A stretch of DNA of 10,995 bases. Origin: Actinomycetes bacterium (GTDB taxonomy: Bacteria; Actinomycetota; Actinomycetes; Propionibacteriales; Propionibacteriaceae). Positions 1 through 6,177 of this stretch are shown here, piece by piece; the first letter of the stretch is position 1; each line of letters opens with the position of its first letter. Location: positions 1-10,995 of the forward strand of contig JAEYNS010000245.1 in the NCBI GenBank assembly GCA_023412435.1. The letters run 5' to 3'. The position numbers and the translations under genes are program-made. The notes beneath the pieces were generated by a model. It had not been told where the DNA came from. It did no database searches and was given only the letters and a program-made list of their open reading frames with translations.

Positions 1-2220
1 GGTCAGCTTCACGAAGTTCACGGCGTAGCCGGAGACCCGGATGGTGAGCTGCGGGTACTTGTCCGGGTTCTCCATCGCGTCGATCAGGGTCTCCCGGTTC
101 AACACGTTGATGTTGGCGTGGAAGAGCCCCTCACCGAAGCCGGCGTCAAGGATGCCGACCAGGTTGTCGACCCGCTCCCGGGTGGTCCGTCCCAGCGCGG
201 CCGGGGTGATCGTGTTGGTCAGCGAGATGCCGTCGAGGGCATCGTTGTAGTCGAGCTTCCCGACGCTCAGCATCGAGGCCCTCATCCCGTGGGTGTCGGC
301 ACCGTTCTCCGGGTTGGCACCCGGGGCGAACGGGGTGCCTGCGCGGTGGCCGCAGGGGAACGAGCCGGTCGCCTTGCCGTAGACCACGTTCGACGTGATG
401 GTCAGCACCGACTGCGTGGGCACGGCGTCGCGGTACAGCCTGATCGAGCGGATCTTGTCCATCACCGTCTTCACCACGAGCTGGGCGAGTTCGTCGGCCC
501 TGTCGTCGTCGTTGCCGTACTTCGGGAAGTCGCCCTCGGTGATGTAGTCGACGACCAACCCGCTCTCGTCGCGCACCGGGGTCACGGTGGCGTACCTGAT
601 CGCGGCGAGCGAGTCGGCGACGATCGACAGCCCCGCGATGCCGCAGCCCATGGTGCGCACGATCTCGTCGTCGTGGAGCGCCATCTCCATCGCCTCGTAG
701 GCGTACCTGTCGTGGCTGTAGTGGATGATGTTGAGCGCCTCGACGTAGGTCTCGACCGCCCAGGTCAGCATCTCGTCGTACTTCGCCCAGACGGTGTCGA
801 AGTCGAGCGGCGCGTCCCCGGTGACCGGCGCGTGGTCGGGCACCACCAGCTTGCCGCTCATCTCGTCCCGGCCGCCGTTGATGGCGTACAGCAGGGTCTT
901 GGCGGCGTTCAGCCGGGCACCGAAGAACTGCATCTGCTTGCCGATCGCCATCGGTGAGACGCAGCACGCGATCGCGGTGTCGTCGCCCCACTGGCAGCGG
1001 ATGTCGGCGTCCGACTCGTACTGCAGGGCCGAGGTCTCGATTGAGATCGCCGCGCAGAGTTCCTTGTAGCCCTGGGGCAGCTTCGGGTCCCAGTAGATGG
1101 TGATGTTCGGCTCCGGCGCCGGGCCGAGGTTGCGCAGCGTCTGCAGCAGCCGGAACGACGTCCTGGTGACCAGCGTTCGTCCGTCGTCTGCGAAGCCGCC
1201 GTCGGACCAGGTGGCCCAGTACGGGTCGCCGGAGAAGATCTGGTCGTAGTCGATGGTGCGCAGGAACCGGACGATCCGCAGCTTGGTGACCAGCGCGTCG
1301 ATCACCTCCTGGGCCTCGGTCTCGGTGATCCGTCCGTCGGCGAGGTCACGCTCGGCGTAGACGTCGAAGAAGCCCGAGAGCCGTCCGATGCTCATCGCGG
1401 CGCCGTCCTGGCTCTTCACGCTGGCCAGGTAGGCGAAGTACGTCCACTGGACCGCCTCGACGAAGGTCCCGGCCGGGCGGGACAGGTCGAAGCCGTACTC
1501 CTCGCCGAGGTTCCTCAGCTTCTTCAGCGCCTTGATCTGCTCGGCATGCTCCTCGCGGTAGCGTGCCCAGTTCTCGCTGAAGGGCTGGTTGACCACCGAA
1601 TCCATGTCCGACTGCTTGGCCTCGATCAGGCGGTCCACGCCGTAGAGCGCGACCCGGCGGTAGTCGCCGATGATCCGGCCGCGGCCGTAGGCGTCCGGCA
1701 GGCCTGTGATCAGGTGTGCGCTGCGGGCCTTGCGGATCCGCGGGGTGTAGATGTCGAAGACGGCCTCGTTGTGGGTCTTGCGGTGCTTGGTGAAGATCTC
1801 CCTGATCCGCGGGTCGGGCTCGAGCCCGGCTTCCTTGATCGCGGCCTCGACCATCCGCCAGCCGCCGGCGGGCATCATCGGTCGCTTCAACGGCGTGTCG
1901 GTCTGCAGGCCGACGATCACGTTGTCGTCGTCGCAGATGTAGCCGGCAGGGAAGGCGTCCACGTCGGCCGGGATGCGGGTCTCAACGTCGTAGACCCGCC
2001 TGGCCCGCTCCACCGAGAGGTAGTCGCGCTGCAGCGTCTCCCAGACGGTGAGGGTCTTCGCGGTCGGGCCGGCGAGGAAGGAGGCGTCGCCGGTGTAGGG
2101 GGTGAAGTTGGCAAGGATGAAGTCGCGCACGTCGATCGTCGACTGCCACGGACCCGGGGTGAACCCCTCCCAGGGATCGTCGCGGAAGGTCGAGGCCTGG
2201 GTGGGGGACTGGGCCGTCAT
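1..2220 (-). CDS. pflB: Pyruvate formate-lyase (formate acetyltransferase), C-terminus cut by window edge
   Basis: This is a glycyl-radical enzyme that converts pyruvate and CoA to acetyl-CoA and formate in the cytoplasm under anoxic conditions. The minus strand reads open for 740 codons, from the ATG at 2220-2218 to the window edge. E. coli PflB has 760 residues, so about 20 are missing. The catalytic pair Cys419-Cys420 lies in the family motif ACCVSPM, and Gly731 in RVSGYAV is the radical-bearing glycine (E. coli Gly734). The segments [12 protein letters not shown] and [13 protein letters not shown] are also typical. The PFL domain covers most of the protein and the glycine-radical domain roughly the last 120 residues. 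An AGGAG sequence four bases before the ATG supports the start. The enzyme needs a radical-SAM activase (PflA), which is not in the window and may lie beyond the left edge. The gene is divergent from the hydrolase at 2525 and probably controlled by sites at 2332-2371. The identification is very secure. Confidence 0.97.
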   Translation of the reverse strand, partial: MTAQSPTQASTFRDDPWEGFTPGPWQSTIDVRDFILANFTPYTGDASFLAGPTAKTLTVWETLQRDYLSVERARRVYDVETRIPADVDAFPAGYICDDDNVIVGLQTDTPLKRPMMPAGGWRMVEAAIKEAGLEPDPRIREIFTKHRKTHNEAVFDIYTPRIRKARSAHLITGLPDAYGRGRIIGDYRRVALYGVDRLIEAKQSDMDSVVNQPFSENWARYREEHAEQIKALKKLRNLGEEYGFDLSRPAGTFVEAVQWTYFAYLASVKSQDGAAMSIGRLSGFFDVYAERDLADGRITETEAQEVIDALVTKLRIVRFLRTIDYDQIFSGDPYWATWSDGGFADDGRTLVTRTSFRLLQTLRNLGPAPEPNITIYWDPKLPQGYKELCAAISIETSALQYESDADIRCQWGDDTAIACCVSPMAIGKQMQFFGARLNAAKTLLYAINGGRDEMSGKLVVPDHAPVTGDAPLDFDTVWAKYDEMLTWAVETYVEALNIIHYSHDRYAYEAMEMALHDDEIVRTMGCGIAGLSIVADSLAAIRYATVTPVRDESGLVVDYITEGDFPKYGNDDDRADELAQLVVKTVMDKIRSIRLYRDAVPTQSVLTITSNVVYGKATGSFPCGHRAGTPFAPGANPENGADTHGMRASMLSVGKLDYNDALDGISLTNTITPAALGRTTRERVDNLVGILDAGFGEGLFHANINVLNRETLIDAMENPDKYPQLTIRVSGYAVNFVKLT

Positions 2221-2224
2221 GCTG

Positions 2225-2229
2225 CTCCT
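2225..2229 (-). promoter_or_regulatory. Ribosome binding site of pflB
   Basis: AGGAG on the minus strand lies four bases upstream of the ATG at 2220. It fixes the start of pflB, which agrees with the N-terminal length of the family. Confidence 0.7.
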
Positions 2230-2331
2230 GGTGGCTGTGGCTCGTTTCCGGGCATGCTGGCGCCCACTGCTGCTAGGGATTCGGGACGGAAGTGTCCGAA
2301 CAGCCACCAATCGCGGTGTGGCCAGCGCTTG

Positions 2332-2350
2332 TTAGGTAATCCTACACTGC
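2332..2350. promoter_or_regulatory. Possible DtxR/IdeR-like iron box upstream of pflB
   Basis: The 19-mer beginning TTAGGTAATCCTA matches the DtxR/IdeR consensus I recall (TTAGGTTAGCCTAACCTAA) at 13 of 19 positions. The left half is nearly perfect and the right half weak. It contains the inverted repeat TAGG-TAAT-CCTA and overlaps the proposed pflB -10. A second TTAGGT hexamer occurs at 2371-2376. The match is suggestive only. The PFL system depends on an iron-sulfur activase, so an iron link would make sense, but that is inference. Confidence 0.3.
2339..2344 (-). promoter_or_regulatory. Candidate -10 element of pflB
   Basis: Minus-strand TAGGAT fits the actinobacterial TAnnnT pattern and would place transcription start near 2332, leaving a leader of about 110 nt. 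No good -35 hexamer is seen. The expected -35 position falls inside the 2359-2371 palindrome, so a protein bound there would affect this promoter. Confidence 0.3.
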
Positions 2351-2358
2351 GTAGGAGG

Positions 2359-2371
2359 ATGGTCTGACCAT
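2359..2371. promoter_or_regulatory. Perfect 13-nt palindrome, GntR/FadR-type operator
   Basis: ATGGTC-T-GACCAT is a perfect 6-bp inverted repeat around one central base. Operators of the FadR subfamily of GntR regulators (PdhR, FadR, LldR) follow TNGTNNNACNA, and this site contains TGGTCTGACCA. It lies over the presumed -35 region of pflB. FadR-subfamily regulators often sense pyruvate, lactate or acyl-CoA, so control of pyruvate formate-lyase would be logical. The regulator itself is not in the window. Confidence 0.55.
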
Positions 2372-2417
2372 TAGGTCCTCGGGTCCGTTTCGCCAACTCT
2401 TGCCAGATACCGGCCTT

Positions 2418-2441
2418 GGCTGGCAGCTGTGTCGGCCAGCC
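2418..2441. repeat. Inverted repeat (7-bp arms) between the divergent genes
   Basis: GGCTGGC (2418-2424) and GCCAGCC (2435-2441) are perfectly complementary around a 10-nt loop. The repeat lies upstream of the proposed hydrolase -10. It could be a protein-binding site or have no function. There is no U-tract, so a terminator is unlikely. Confidence 0.35.
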
Positions 2442-2487
2442 GCGGCAGGTGGCAGAAGTTGCAGGGCGACCTGTCGGAGCCGGTCGT

Positions 2488-2493
2488 TAGGCT
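2488..2493 (+). promoter_or_regulatory. Candidate -10 element of the hydrolase gene
   Basis: TAGGCT lies 31 bases before the ATG at 2525, giving a start site near 2500 and a leader of about 25 nt. The same TAGGST form recurs upstream of the ABC transporter and tkt genes. No convincing -35 is seen. Confidence 0.4.
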
Positions 2494-2524
2494 GGCGCTC
2501 GCGAGCAAGCCACAGGAGGAACCG

Positions 2525-3082
2525 ATGTCGACCCTGCCGAACCGAAGCCGCACCGCTGTGGTGGTGATCGACGTCCAGAACCAGGTGGTGGCTCCGACGT
2601 GGCGACGCGACGAGGTGGTGGCCAACGTCGGCCGGCTGGTCGACAAGGCGCGGGCCGCCGGCGTCCCCGTGGTCTGGGTGCAGGACGTCGACCCGGACGA
2701 GCACCCTCACGGCAGCCAGGCCTGGCAGATCGTGCCCGAGCTCACCCCGCTGGACGCCGAGCCCCGCCTCGACAAGGAGTACGGCGACGCCTTCGAGCAG
2801 ACGACCCTCGAGGACGTGCTGGCCGGGCTGGGGGTTGGGCACCTGGTGATCGCCGGTGCCCAGACCGATGCGTGCATCCGTTCGACCCTGCACGGGGCCA
2901 TCGCCAGGGGCTACGACGCCACCCTGGTCAGCGACGCCCACACCACCGAGGACCTCACCGAGTGGGGCGCTCCGCCGCCGGACGCCGTGGTGGCGCACAC
3001 CAACCTGTACTGGAGGTTCCACACCGCCCCGGGCCGGACGGCCACCACCCTCACCACCGACGAGGTCGCGTTCGACGCCTGA
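2525..3082 (+). CDS. Isochorismatase-family cysteine hydrolase
   Basis: This 185-residue cytoplasmic protein has the compact alpha/beta fold size of the isochorismatase-like hydrolase family (nicotinamidases, isochorismatases, N-carbamoyl amidases). The family triad is visible: Asp16 in VVVIDVQN, Lys84 in RLDKEYGDAF, and nucleophile Cys117 in GAQTDACIRSTLHGA, followed by the typical stretch GYDATLVSDAHTT. The ATG at 2525 is chosen because AGGAGG (2514-2519) lies five bases upstream and the DVQN strand then begins at the usual distance. An in-frame ATG at 2429 lacks a ribosome site. The substrate cannot be read from the sequence. The metal-binding Asp-x-His pattern of true nicotinamidases is not obvious, so a generic amide or ester hydrolase is the safer call. 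The gene has its own promoter and ends 7 bp from the convergent gene at 3090. Confidence 0.9.
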   Translation: MSTLPNRSRTAVVVIDVQNQVVAPTWRRDEVVANVGRLVDKARAAGVPVVWVQDVDPDEHPHGSQAWQIVPELTPLDAEPRLDKEYGDAFEQTTLEDVLAGLGVGHLVIAGAQTDACIRSTLHGAIARGYDATLVSDAHTTEDLTEWGAPPPDAVVAHTNLYWRFHTAPGRTATTLTTDEVAFDA

Positions 3083-3089
3083 GGCCGCG

Positions 3090-4154
3090 TCAGTCGGCGA
3101 TGGTGCTGCGCAGCAGGTCGACCGCCTCGTCGATCGCCGCGCGCTCACGCCGGGAGAGGCCCGGGTCGAGATCGAGCGCGAACTCCGCCTTCCCCCGCGA
3201 CACCCGGCGTCGCCAGAGGCCGACATCGCGCAGGTCGCAGATCACCACCCCGCCACCCGCCTCGGCGAACCGGTAGACGGTGTCGCCGGCCGGATGCCCC
3301 GCCGAGCGGGGGAAGTTGAGCCGCCGGTAGGTGAGGAACGCCTCATCGAAGATGGAGAGCAGCCAGGCCGAGCGCGGCCGGGTCTGCGGACGGTCCGGAC
3401 CCGACCACAACTCCACGCCCTCGACGCTGTGGCGCACGACCCGGTCGCCGAGCCGGTCAAGCGCCGCCCTGATCTGGACGAGGGTCAGCGGGGTCCAGCG
3501 CTGCAGGTCCTTCAGCGCCACCGGGCCGTGGCCTGTGAGGAACCGCTCGACCAGTTCGGTCACCGCCGCCTCGGGAGTCCTGGCCGGCTCGGGTGGCACC
3601 ACCTCGTCCAGTAGCGCGTAGTGGTGGGCGGGCGAGGCCACGGGTGCCGAGCAGATCAGCGCCCGGTACTCCGCGAACCCCAGCAGGTGACCCACCCGCT
3701 GGCCGAACTCAGGACTGCTCCGATCCACCAGCCCGGCCTCCGCCAGCGCCGCACCGAGCGCCCGCCGCTCGGCGAACCGCCGTCCGGCCAGCCGCTCGGC
3801 GATCACCTCGCAGGCCCGCTCGATCAGCGCCTGGTCGATCCCCAGCTGGTGCTCCCTCGCCGCGGGGACGGCTCTGGGTGCGGTGAGCGCCAACAGCCAG
3901 CGCAGGTCGGACGCGGCCACGTAGTGCCAGGTGGGCCGCAGCACGTGGGTGCGGATCAGCCGGCCGTCGGACACCGCGGCGTCCACGGCTGCGACGGTAT
4001 CCCCGGTGCGGTAGGCGATCATCGCCCTGGCCAGGACGGCGTCCTGGCTCTGGACGCAGAGCAGGTCGCCGACTGCCTGCTCGGGAGAGGTGGCCGGCGG
4101 CCCGGTGAGCCGCTGGGTGGTCAGGCGGGCGGCCAGCACGTCGCGGCGGTCCAT
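3090..4154 (-). CDS. Winged-helix HTH_42-family protein, AlkZ/YcaQ-like putative DNA glycosylase
   Basis: This 354-residue protein belongs to the HTH_42 (formerly DUF1006) family, whose characterised members AlkZ of Streptomyces sahachiroi and YcaQ (AlkX) of E. coli are DNA glycosylases that remove bulky alkyl adducts or unhook interstrand crosslinks. Family marks are the N-terminal helix ending in Gln35-Ser36-Gln37, the PTWHYV segment (Thr75-Trp76-His77), and IFDEAFLTYRR (Asp270-Glu271), plus several predicted winged-helix repeats. The QSQ triplet resembles the catalytic Gln-x-Gln of AlkZ more than the Gln-x-Asp of YcaQ. Whether this protein is active is unknown, because many family members are uncharacterised. 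I chose the ATG at 4154-4152, since the longer open frame to 4622 is low-complexity antisense to the ABC gene. A modest AGGG lies upstream of the start. The gene is divergent from the exporter at 4276. Confidence 0.85.
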   Translation of the reverse strand: MDRRDVLAARLTTQRLTGPPATSPEQAVGDLLCVQSQDAVLARAMIAYRTGDTVAAVDAAVSDGRLIRTHVLRPTWHYVAASDLRWLLALTAPRAVPAAREHQLGIDQALIERACEVIAERLAGRRFAERRALGAALAEAGLVDRSSPEFGQRVGHLLGFAEYRALICSAPVASPAHHYALLDEVVPPEPARTPEAAVTELVERFLTGHGPVALKDLQRWTPLTLVQIRAALDRLGDRVVRHSVEGVELWSGPDRPQTRPRSAWLLSIFDEAFLTYRRLNFPRSAGHPAGDTVYRFAEAGGGVVICDLRDVGLWRRRVSRGKAEFALDLDPGLSRRERAAIDEAVDLLRSTIAD

Positions 4155-4182
4155 CCGCCGACCCTGCCAGTGCCACGCCGGT

Positions 4183-4205
4183 GGCGGCAACCCCGGACTG
4201 CCGCC
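4183..4205. promoter_or_regulatory. Inverted repeat in the glycosylase/exporter divergent promoter region
   Basis: GGCGGCA (4183-4189) and TGCCGCC (4199-4205) are perfect 7-bp arms around a 9-nt spacer. They lie just upstream of the proposed exporter promoter and inside the leader or promoter of the minus-strand gene. A shared operator is possible. A smaller hairpin, GCCAC-GCCG-GTGGC, abuts it at 4172-4185. In DNA this GC-rich, short repeats also arise by chance. Confidence 0.35.
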
Positions 4206-4229
4206 TACCTGACGGGTTCTCCAGCGTCG

Positions 4230-4235
4230 TAGGGT
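4230..4235 (+). promoter_or_regulatory. Candidate -10 element of the ABC exporter gene
   Basis: TAGGGT lies 41 bases upstream of the ATG at 4276. A CTGACG at 4209-4214 shares TGAC with the -35 consensus, but the spacing is short (15 bp). The element resembles those before the hydrolase and tkt genes. Confidence 0.4.
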
Positions 4236-4275
4236 CGATGCTGCACAGGGGTGTCCGGCGAGCGAAGGAGCGCAG

Positions 4276-6102
4276 ATGACCGTCCCCGGCGGGGGAATGG
4301 GCCCGTTGGCGGGCGGGTTGGAGCTGCGCCGTGGCCCGGCCCGGGCCGACCCGGCCGATCGCGAGCAGCTGGCGGAATCGCCGATCAGCCTCGACCGGGT
4401 GGCGTCGCTGTTCAAGGGACACCTGTGGCCCACGATCGCGGTCTGCGCGATCATCGCCGTGTCGGCGCTGGTCGCGCTGGCCCAACCCTTCCTGCTGCGA
4501 GCCGTGATCGACGACGCGCTGCCGAACGGCGACACCCGGCTGCTGGTCTGGCTGGTGGTCGGCATGGTGGGCGTCGCGGTGCTCACCGGGGTGCTCGGGG
4601 TCTGGCAGACCTGGCTGGCCACCGCGGTCGGTCAGCGGGTGATGCACGGACTGCGCACCCGGGTGTTCACCCACCTGCAGCGTCAGTCGATCGCCTTCTT
4701 CAAGCGCACCCGCTCCGGCGAGATCCAGGCCAGGATCCTGCAGGACGTGGCCGGTCTGCAGTCAGTGGTGACGACGACGGCGACCTCGATCGCCTCCAAC
4801 CTCACCACCGCGGTGGCGACCGCCGTCGCCATGGCAGCCTTGAGCTGGCAGCTGTCGCTGCTCAGCCTGATCGTCCTGCCGCCGGCGATCTGGACCACCC
4901 GTCGGGTTGCCCTGGTCCGCCGGGACATCACGACCGCGCGACAGCACGCCCTGGCCGACCTCCACTCCCAGGTGGAGGAGACGCTCAGCGTGAACGGCGC
5001 CATGCTGGCCAAGACGCTGGGCACGACGCGGCGGGCCGAACAGGAGTTCGCGGCCACCTCCGAGTCGCTCATCGACCTCGAGCTGCGCTCCTCGCTGGCC
5101 GGCCGCTGGCGGATGGCGACGATGCAGATCGTCTTCGCCATCATCCCGGCGCTGCTGTACCTGATCGCGGGCTTCCCCCAGCTCTCCGGCGACCTCACCA
5201 TCGGCACCCTGATCGCATTCTCGACGCTGCAGGTGTCAATCTTCCGTCCGATCATGGGCCTGCTGAACATCGGCGCGCAGTGGATCACCTCGATGGCGCT
5301 GCTGAGCCGGGTCTTCGGCTACCTCGACCTGCCGGTCGAGGTGCCCGACCCCGAACGCCCGGTGCGGTTGCCGCGTGGCACGGTGCGCGGCGAGCTGCGG
5401 CTCGAGCAGGTCACCTACCGCTTCCCGGACGGCGACCGTGACGCGCTGCGCGACATCGACCTCGTGATCGCCCCCGGCACCGCCGTCGCGGTGGTCGGCG
5501 AGACCGGGTCCGGCAAGTCCACCCTCGCCTCGTTGCTGGTGCGGCTGGCCGACCCCACCGTGGGACGGATCCTGCTGGACGGCATCGACCTGCGCGAGCT
5601 CCACCCCCTCGACCGGGCCGCGGCGATCGGGACAGTCTCGCAGGAGACCTATCTTCGGCACGCCTCGATCGCCGACAACCTGCGCCTGGCAAGCCCCGAT
5701 GCCAGCGACGACGACCTGTGGCGGGTGCTGGCCGCCGCCCAGGTGGACGCCGTGGTGCGCGCACTGCCCGGTGGCCTCGCCACGGTGGTGGGGGCGCGCG
5801 GCCACCGGTTCTCCGGCGGCGAGCGGCAGCGGCTGGCGATCGCCCGGACGCTGCTCGCGAACCCCCCGGTGCTCATCCTCGACGAGGCGACCTCCGCCCT
5901 CGACAACGACACCGAGCGCGACCTCCAGGAGGCGATCGACACCCTGATGGCCGGACGGACCACCGTCACGATCGCGCACCGGCTGTCCACCATCCGCGAC
6001 TCCGACGAGATCATCGTGCTCGACCAGGGCCGGATCATCGAGCACGGCAGCCATGACGAACTGATGGCTGCCGGCGGACGGTACGCGGCGCTGGCACGCT
6101 GA
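4276..6102 (+). CDS. ABC exporter half-transporter (fused membrane and ATPase domains)
   Basis: This 608-residue ATP-driven exporter subunit has MsbA/LmrA-type architecture and would work as a dimer in the cytoplasmic membrane. After a roughly 45-residue cytoplasmic tail come six hydrophobic segments, near residues 51-72, 88-112, 172-192, 193-208, 280-300 and 308-328. The ATPase domain occupies about 372-600. All ATPase motifs are intact: Walker A GETGSGKST (Lys414), Q-loop Gln456, signature FSGGE (512-516, a common variant of LSGGQ), Walker B LILDE with catalytic Glu537, D-loop SALD, and H-loop His568. AAGGAG at 4265-4270 supports the ATG. With no partner half-transporter next door, a homodimer is likely. 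The substrate (lipid, peptide or drug) cannot be inferred from sequence. The gene shares its promoter region with the divergent putative DNA glycosylase and is probably transcribed alone, with a hairpin following the stop. Confidence 0.95.
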   Translation: MTVPGGGMGPLAGGLELRRGPARADPADREQLAESPISLDRVASLFKGHLWPTIAVCAIIAVSALVALAQPFLLRAVIDDALPNGDTRLLVWLVVGMVGVAVLTGVLGVWQTWLATAVGQRVMHGLRTRVFTHLQRQSIAFFKRTRSGEIQARILQDVAGLQSVVTTTATSIASNLTTAVATAVAMAALSWQLSLLSLIVLPPAIWTTRRVALVRRDITTARQHALADLHSQVEETLSVNGAMLAKTLGTTRRAEQEFAATSESLIDLELRSSLAGRWRMATMQIVFAIIPALLYLIAGFPQLSGDLTIGTLIAFSTLQVSIFRPIMGLLNIGAQWITSMALLSRVFGYLDLPVEVPDPERPVRLPRGTVRGELRLEQVTYRFPDGDRDALRDIDLVIAPGTAVAVVGETGSGKSTLASLLVRLADPTVGRILLDGIDLRELHPLDRAAAIGTVSQETYLRHASIADNLRLASPDASDDDLWRVLAAAQVDAVVRALPGGLATVVGARGHRFSGGERQRLAIARTLLANPPVLILDEATSALDNDTERDLQEAIDTLMAGRTTVTIAHRLSTIRDSDEIIVLDQGRIIEHGSHDELMAAGGRYAALAR

Positions 6103-6122
6103 CCCCGGCCGTCGATCCGGGG
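6103..6122 (+). terminator. Hairpin directly after the ABC exporter stop codon
   Basis: CCCCGG (6103-6108) and CCGGGG (6117-6122) form a perfect 6-bp stem with an 8-nt loop, starting at the base after the TGA. The self-complementary decamer GGGCGCGCCC follows at 6121-6130. There is no U-run, so this would be a U-less actinobacterial-type terminator or just a stabilising 3' hairpin. Confidence 0.4.
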
Positions 6123-6154
6123 GCGCGCCCGCGTCCTTGCCCGGTCCGCCCGGC

Positions 6155-6177
6155 CACCCTGCGACAATCGCAGGGTG
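6155..6177. promoter_or_regulatory. Perfect palindrome covering the debranching-enzyme start codon, with an embedded -10
   Basis: Arms CACCCTGCGA (6155-6164) and TCGCAGGGTG (6168-6177) are exact inverted repeats around CAA. The last three bases are the GTG start codon. GACAAT (6163-6168) resembles a -10 hexamer and lies six bases before the GTG, which is the spacing expected when transcription begins at the start codon (leaderless mRNA, common in Actinomycetota). No Shine-Dalgarno sequence is present at normal distance. The palindrome could serve as an operator overlapping -10 and +1. Confidence 0.5.

Larger units (their letters stand above)
2221..2524. other. Divergent intergenic control region between pflB and the hydrolase gene
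   Basis: This 304-bp stretch has no convincing gene. From left to right it holds the pflB leader (about 110 nt if the -10 proposed at 2339-2344 is right), a TTAGGT-type box (2332-2350), an inverted repeat CCTAC-N5-GTAGG (2341-2355), a 13-nt palindrome (2359-2371), a second TTAGGT hexamer (2371-2376), a 7-bp hairpin (2418-2441), and the promoter and ribosome site of the hydrolase. It is visibly less GC-rich around 2330-2375 than the flanking genes, as expected for promoter DNA. An upstream extension of the hydrolase frame to 2429 is possible but has no ribosome site or family support. Confidence 0.7.

Noticed and set aside
118..957. 279-codon plus-strand open frame antisense to pflB
   Set aside because: The translation is low in complexity, rich in Val, Asp, Arg and His, and matches no family. 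The opposite strand encodes PflB with intact catalytic motifs.
2289..2303. TGT-N4-ACA half-palindrome in the pflB leader as an operator
   Set aside because: The arms are only three bases and the flanks do not pair, so it is indistinguishable from chance.
1546..2367. 273-codon plus-strand open frame across the pflB 5' end and promoter
   Set aside because: It is antisense to a well-supported gene, has no family signature, and crosses the pflB regulatory region.
2342..3226. 294-codon minus-strand frame antisense to the isochorismatase-family gene
   Set aside because: It is a shadow frame with no domain. The plus frame carries the complete Asp-Lys-Cys triad.
4155..4622. N-terminal extension of the HTH_42 protein on the minus strand
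   Set aside because: The added residues are Ser/Thr/Pro-rich low-complexity sequence antisense to the ABC transporter, and the family N-terminus begins at the ATG at 4154.
4251..5441. 396-codon frame overlapping the ABC transporter gene in another frame
   Set aside because: It is Arg/Gly/Ala/Pro-rich, a typical off-frame translation of high-GC DNA, with no motif.
6121..6130. Palindromic decamer GGGCGCGCCC as a regulator site
   Set aside because: Short self-complementary GC strings are frequent at this base composition. It is better seen as part of the post-gene hairpin region.
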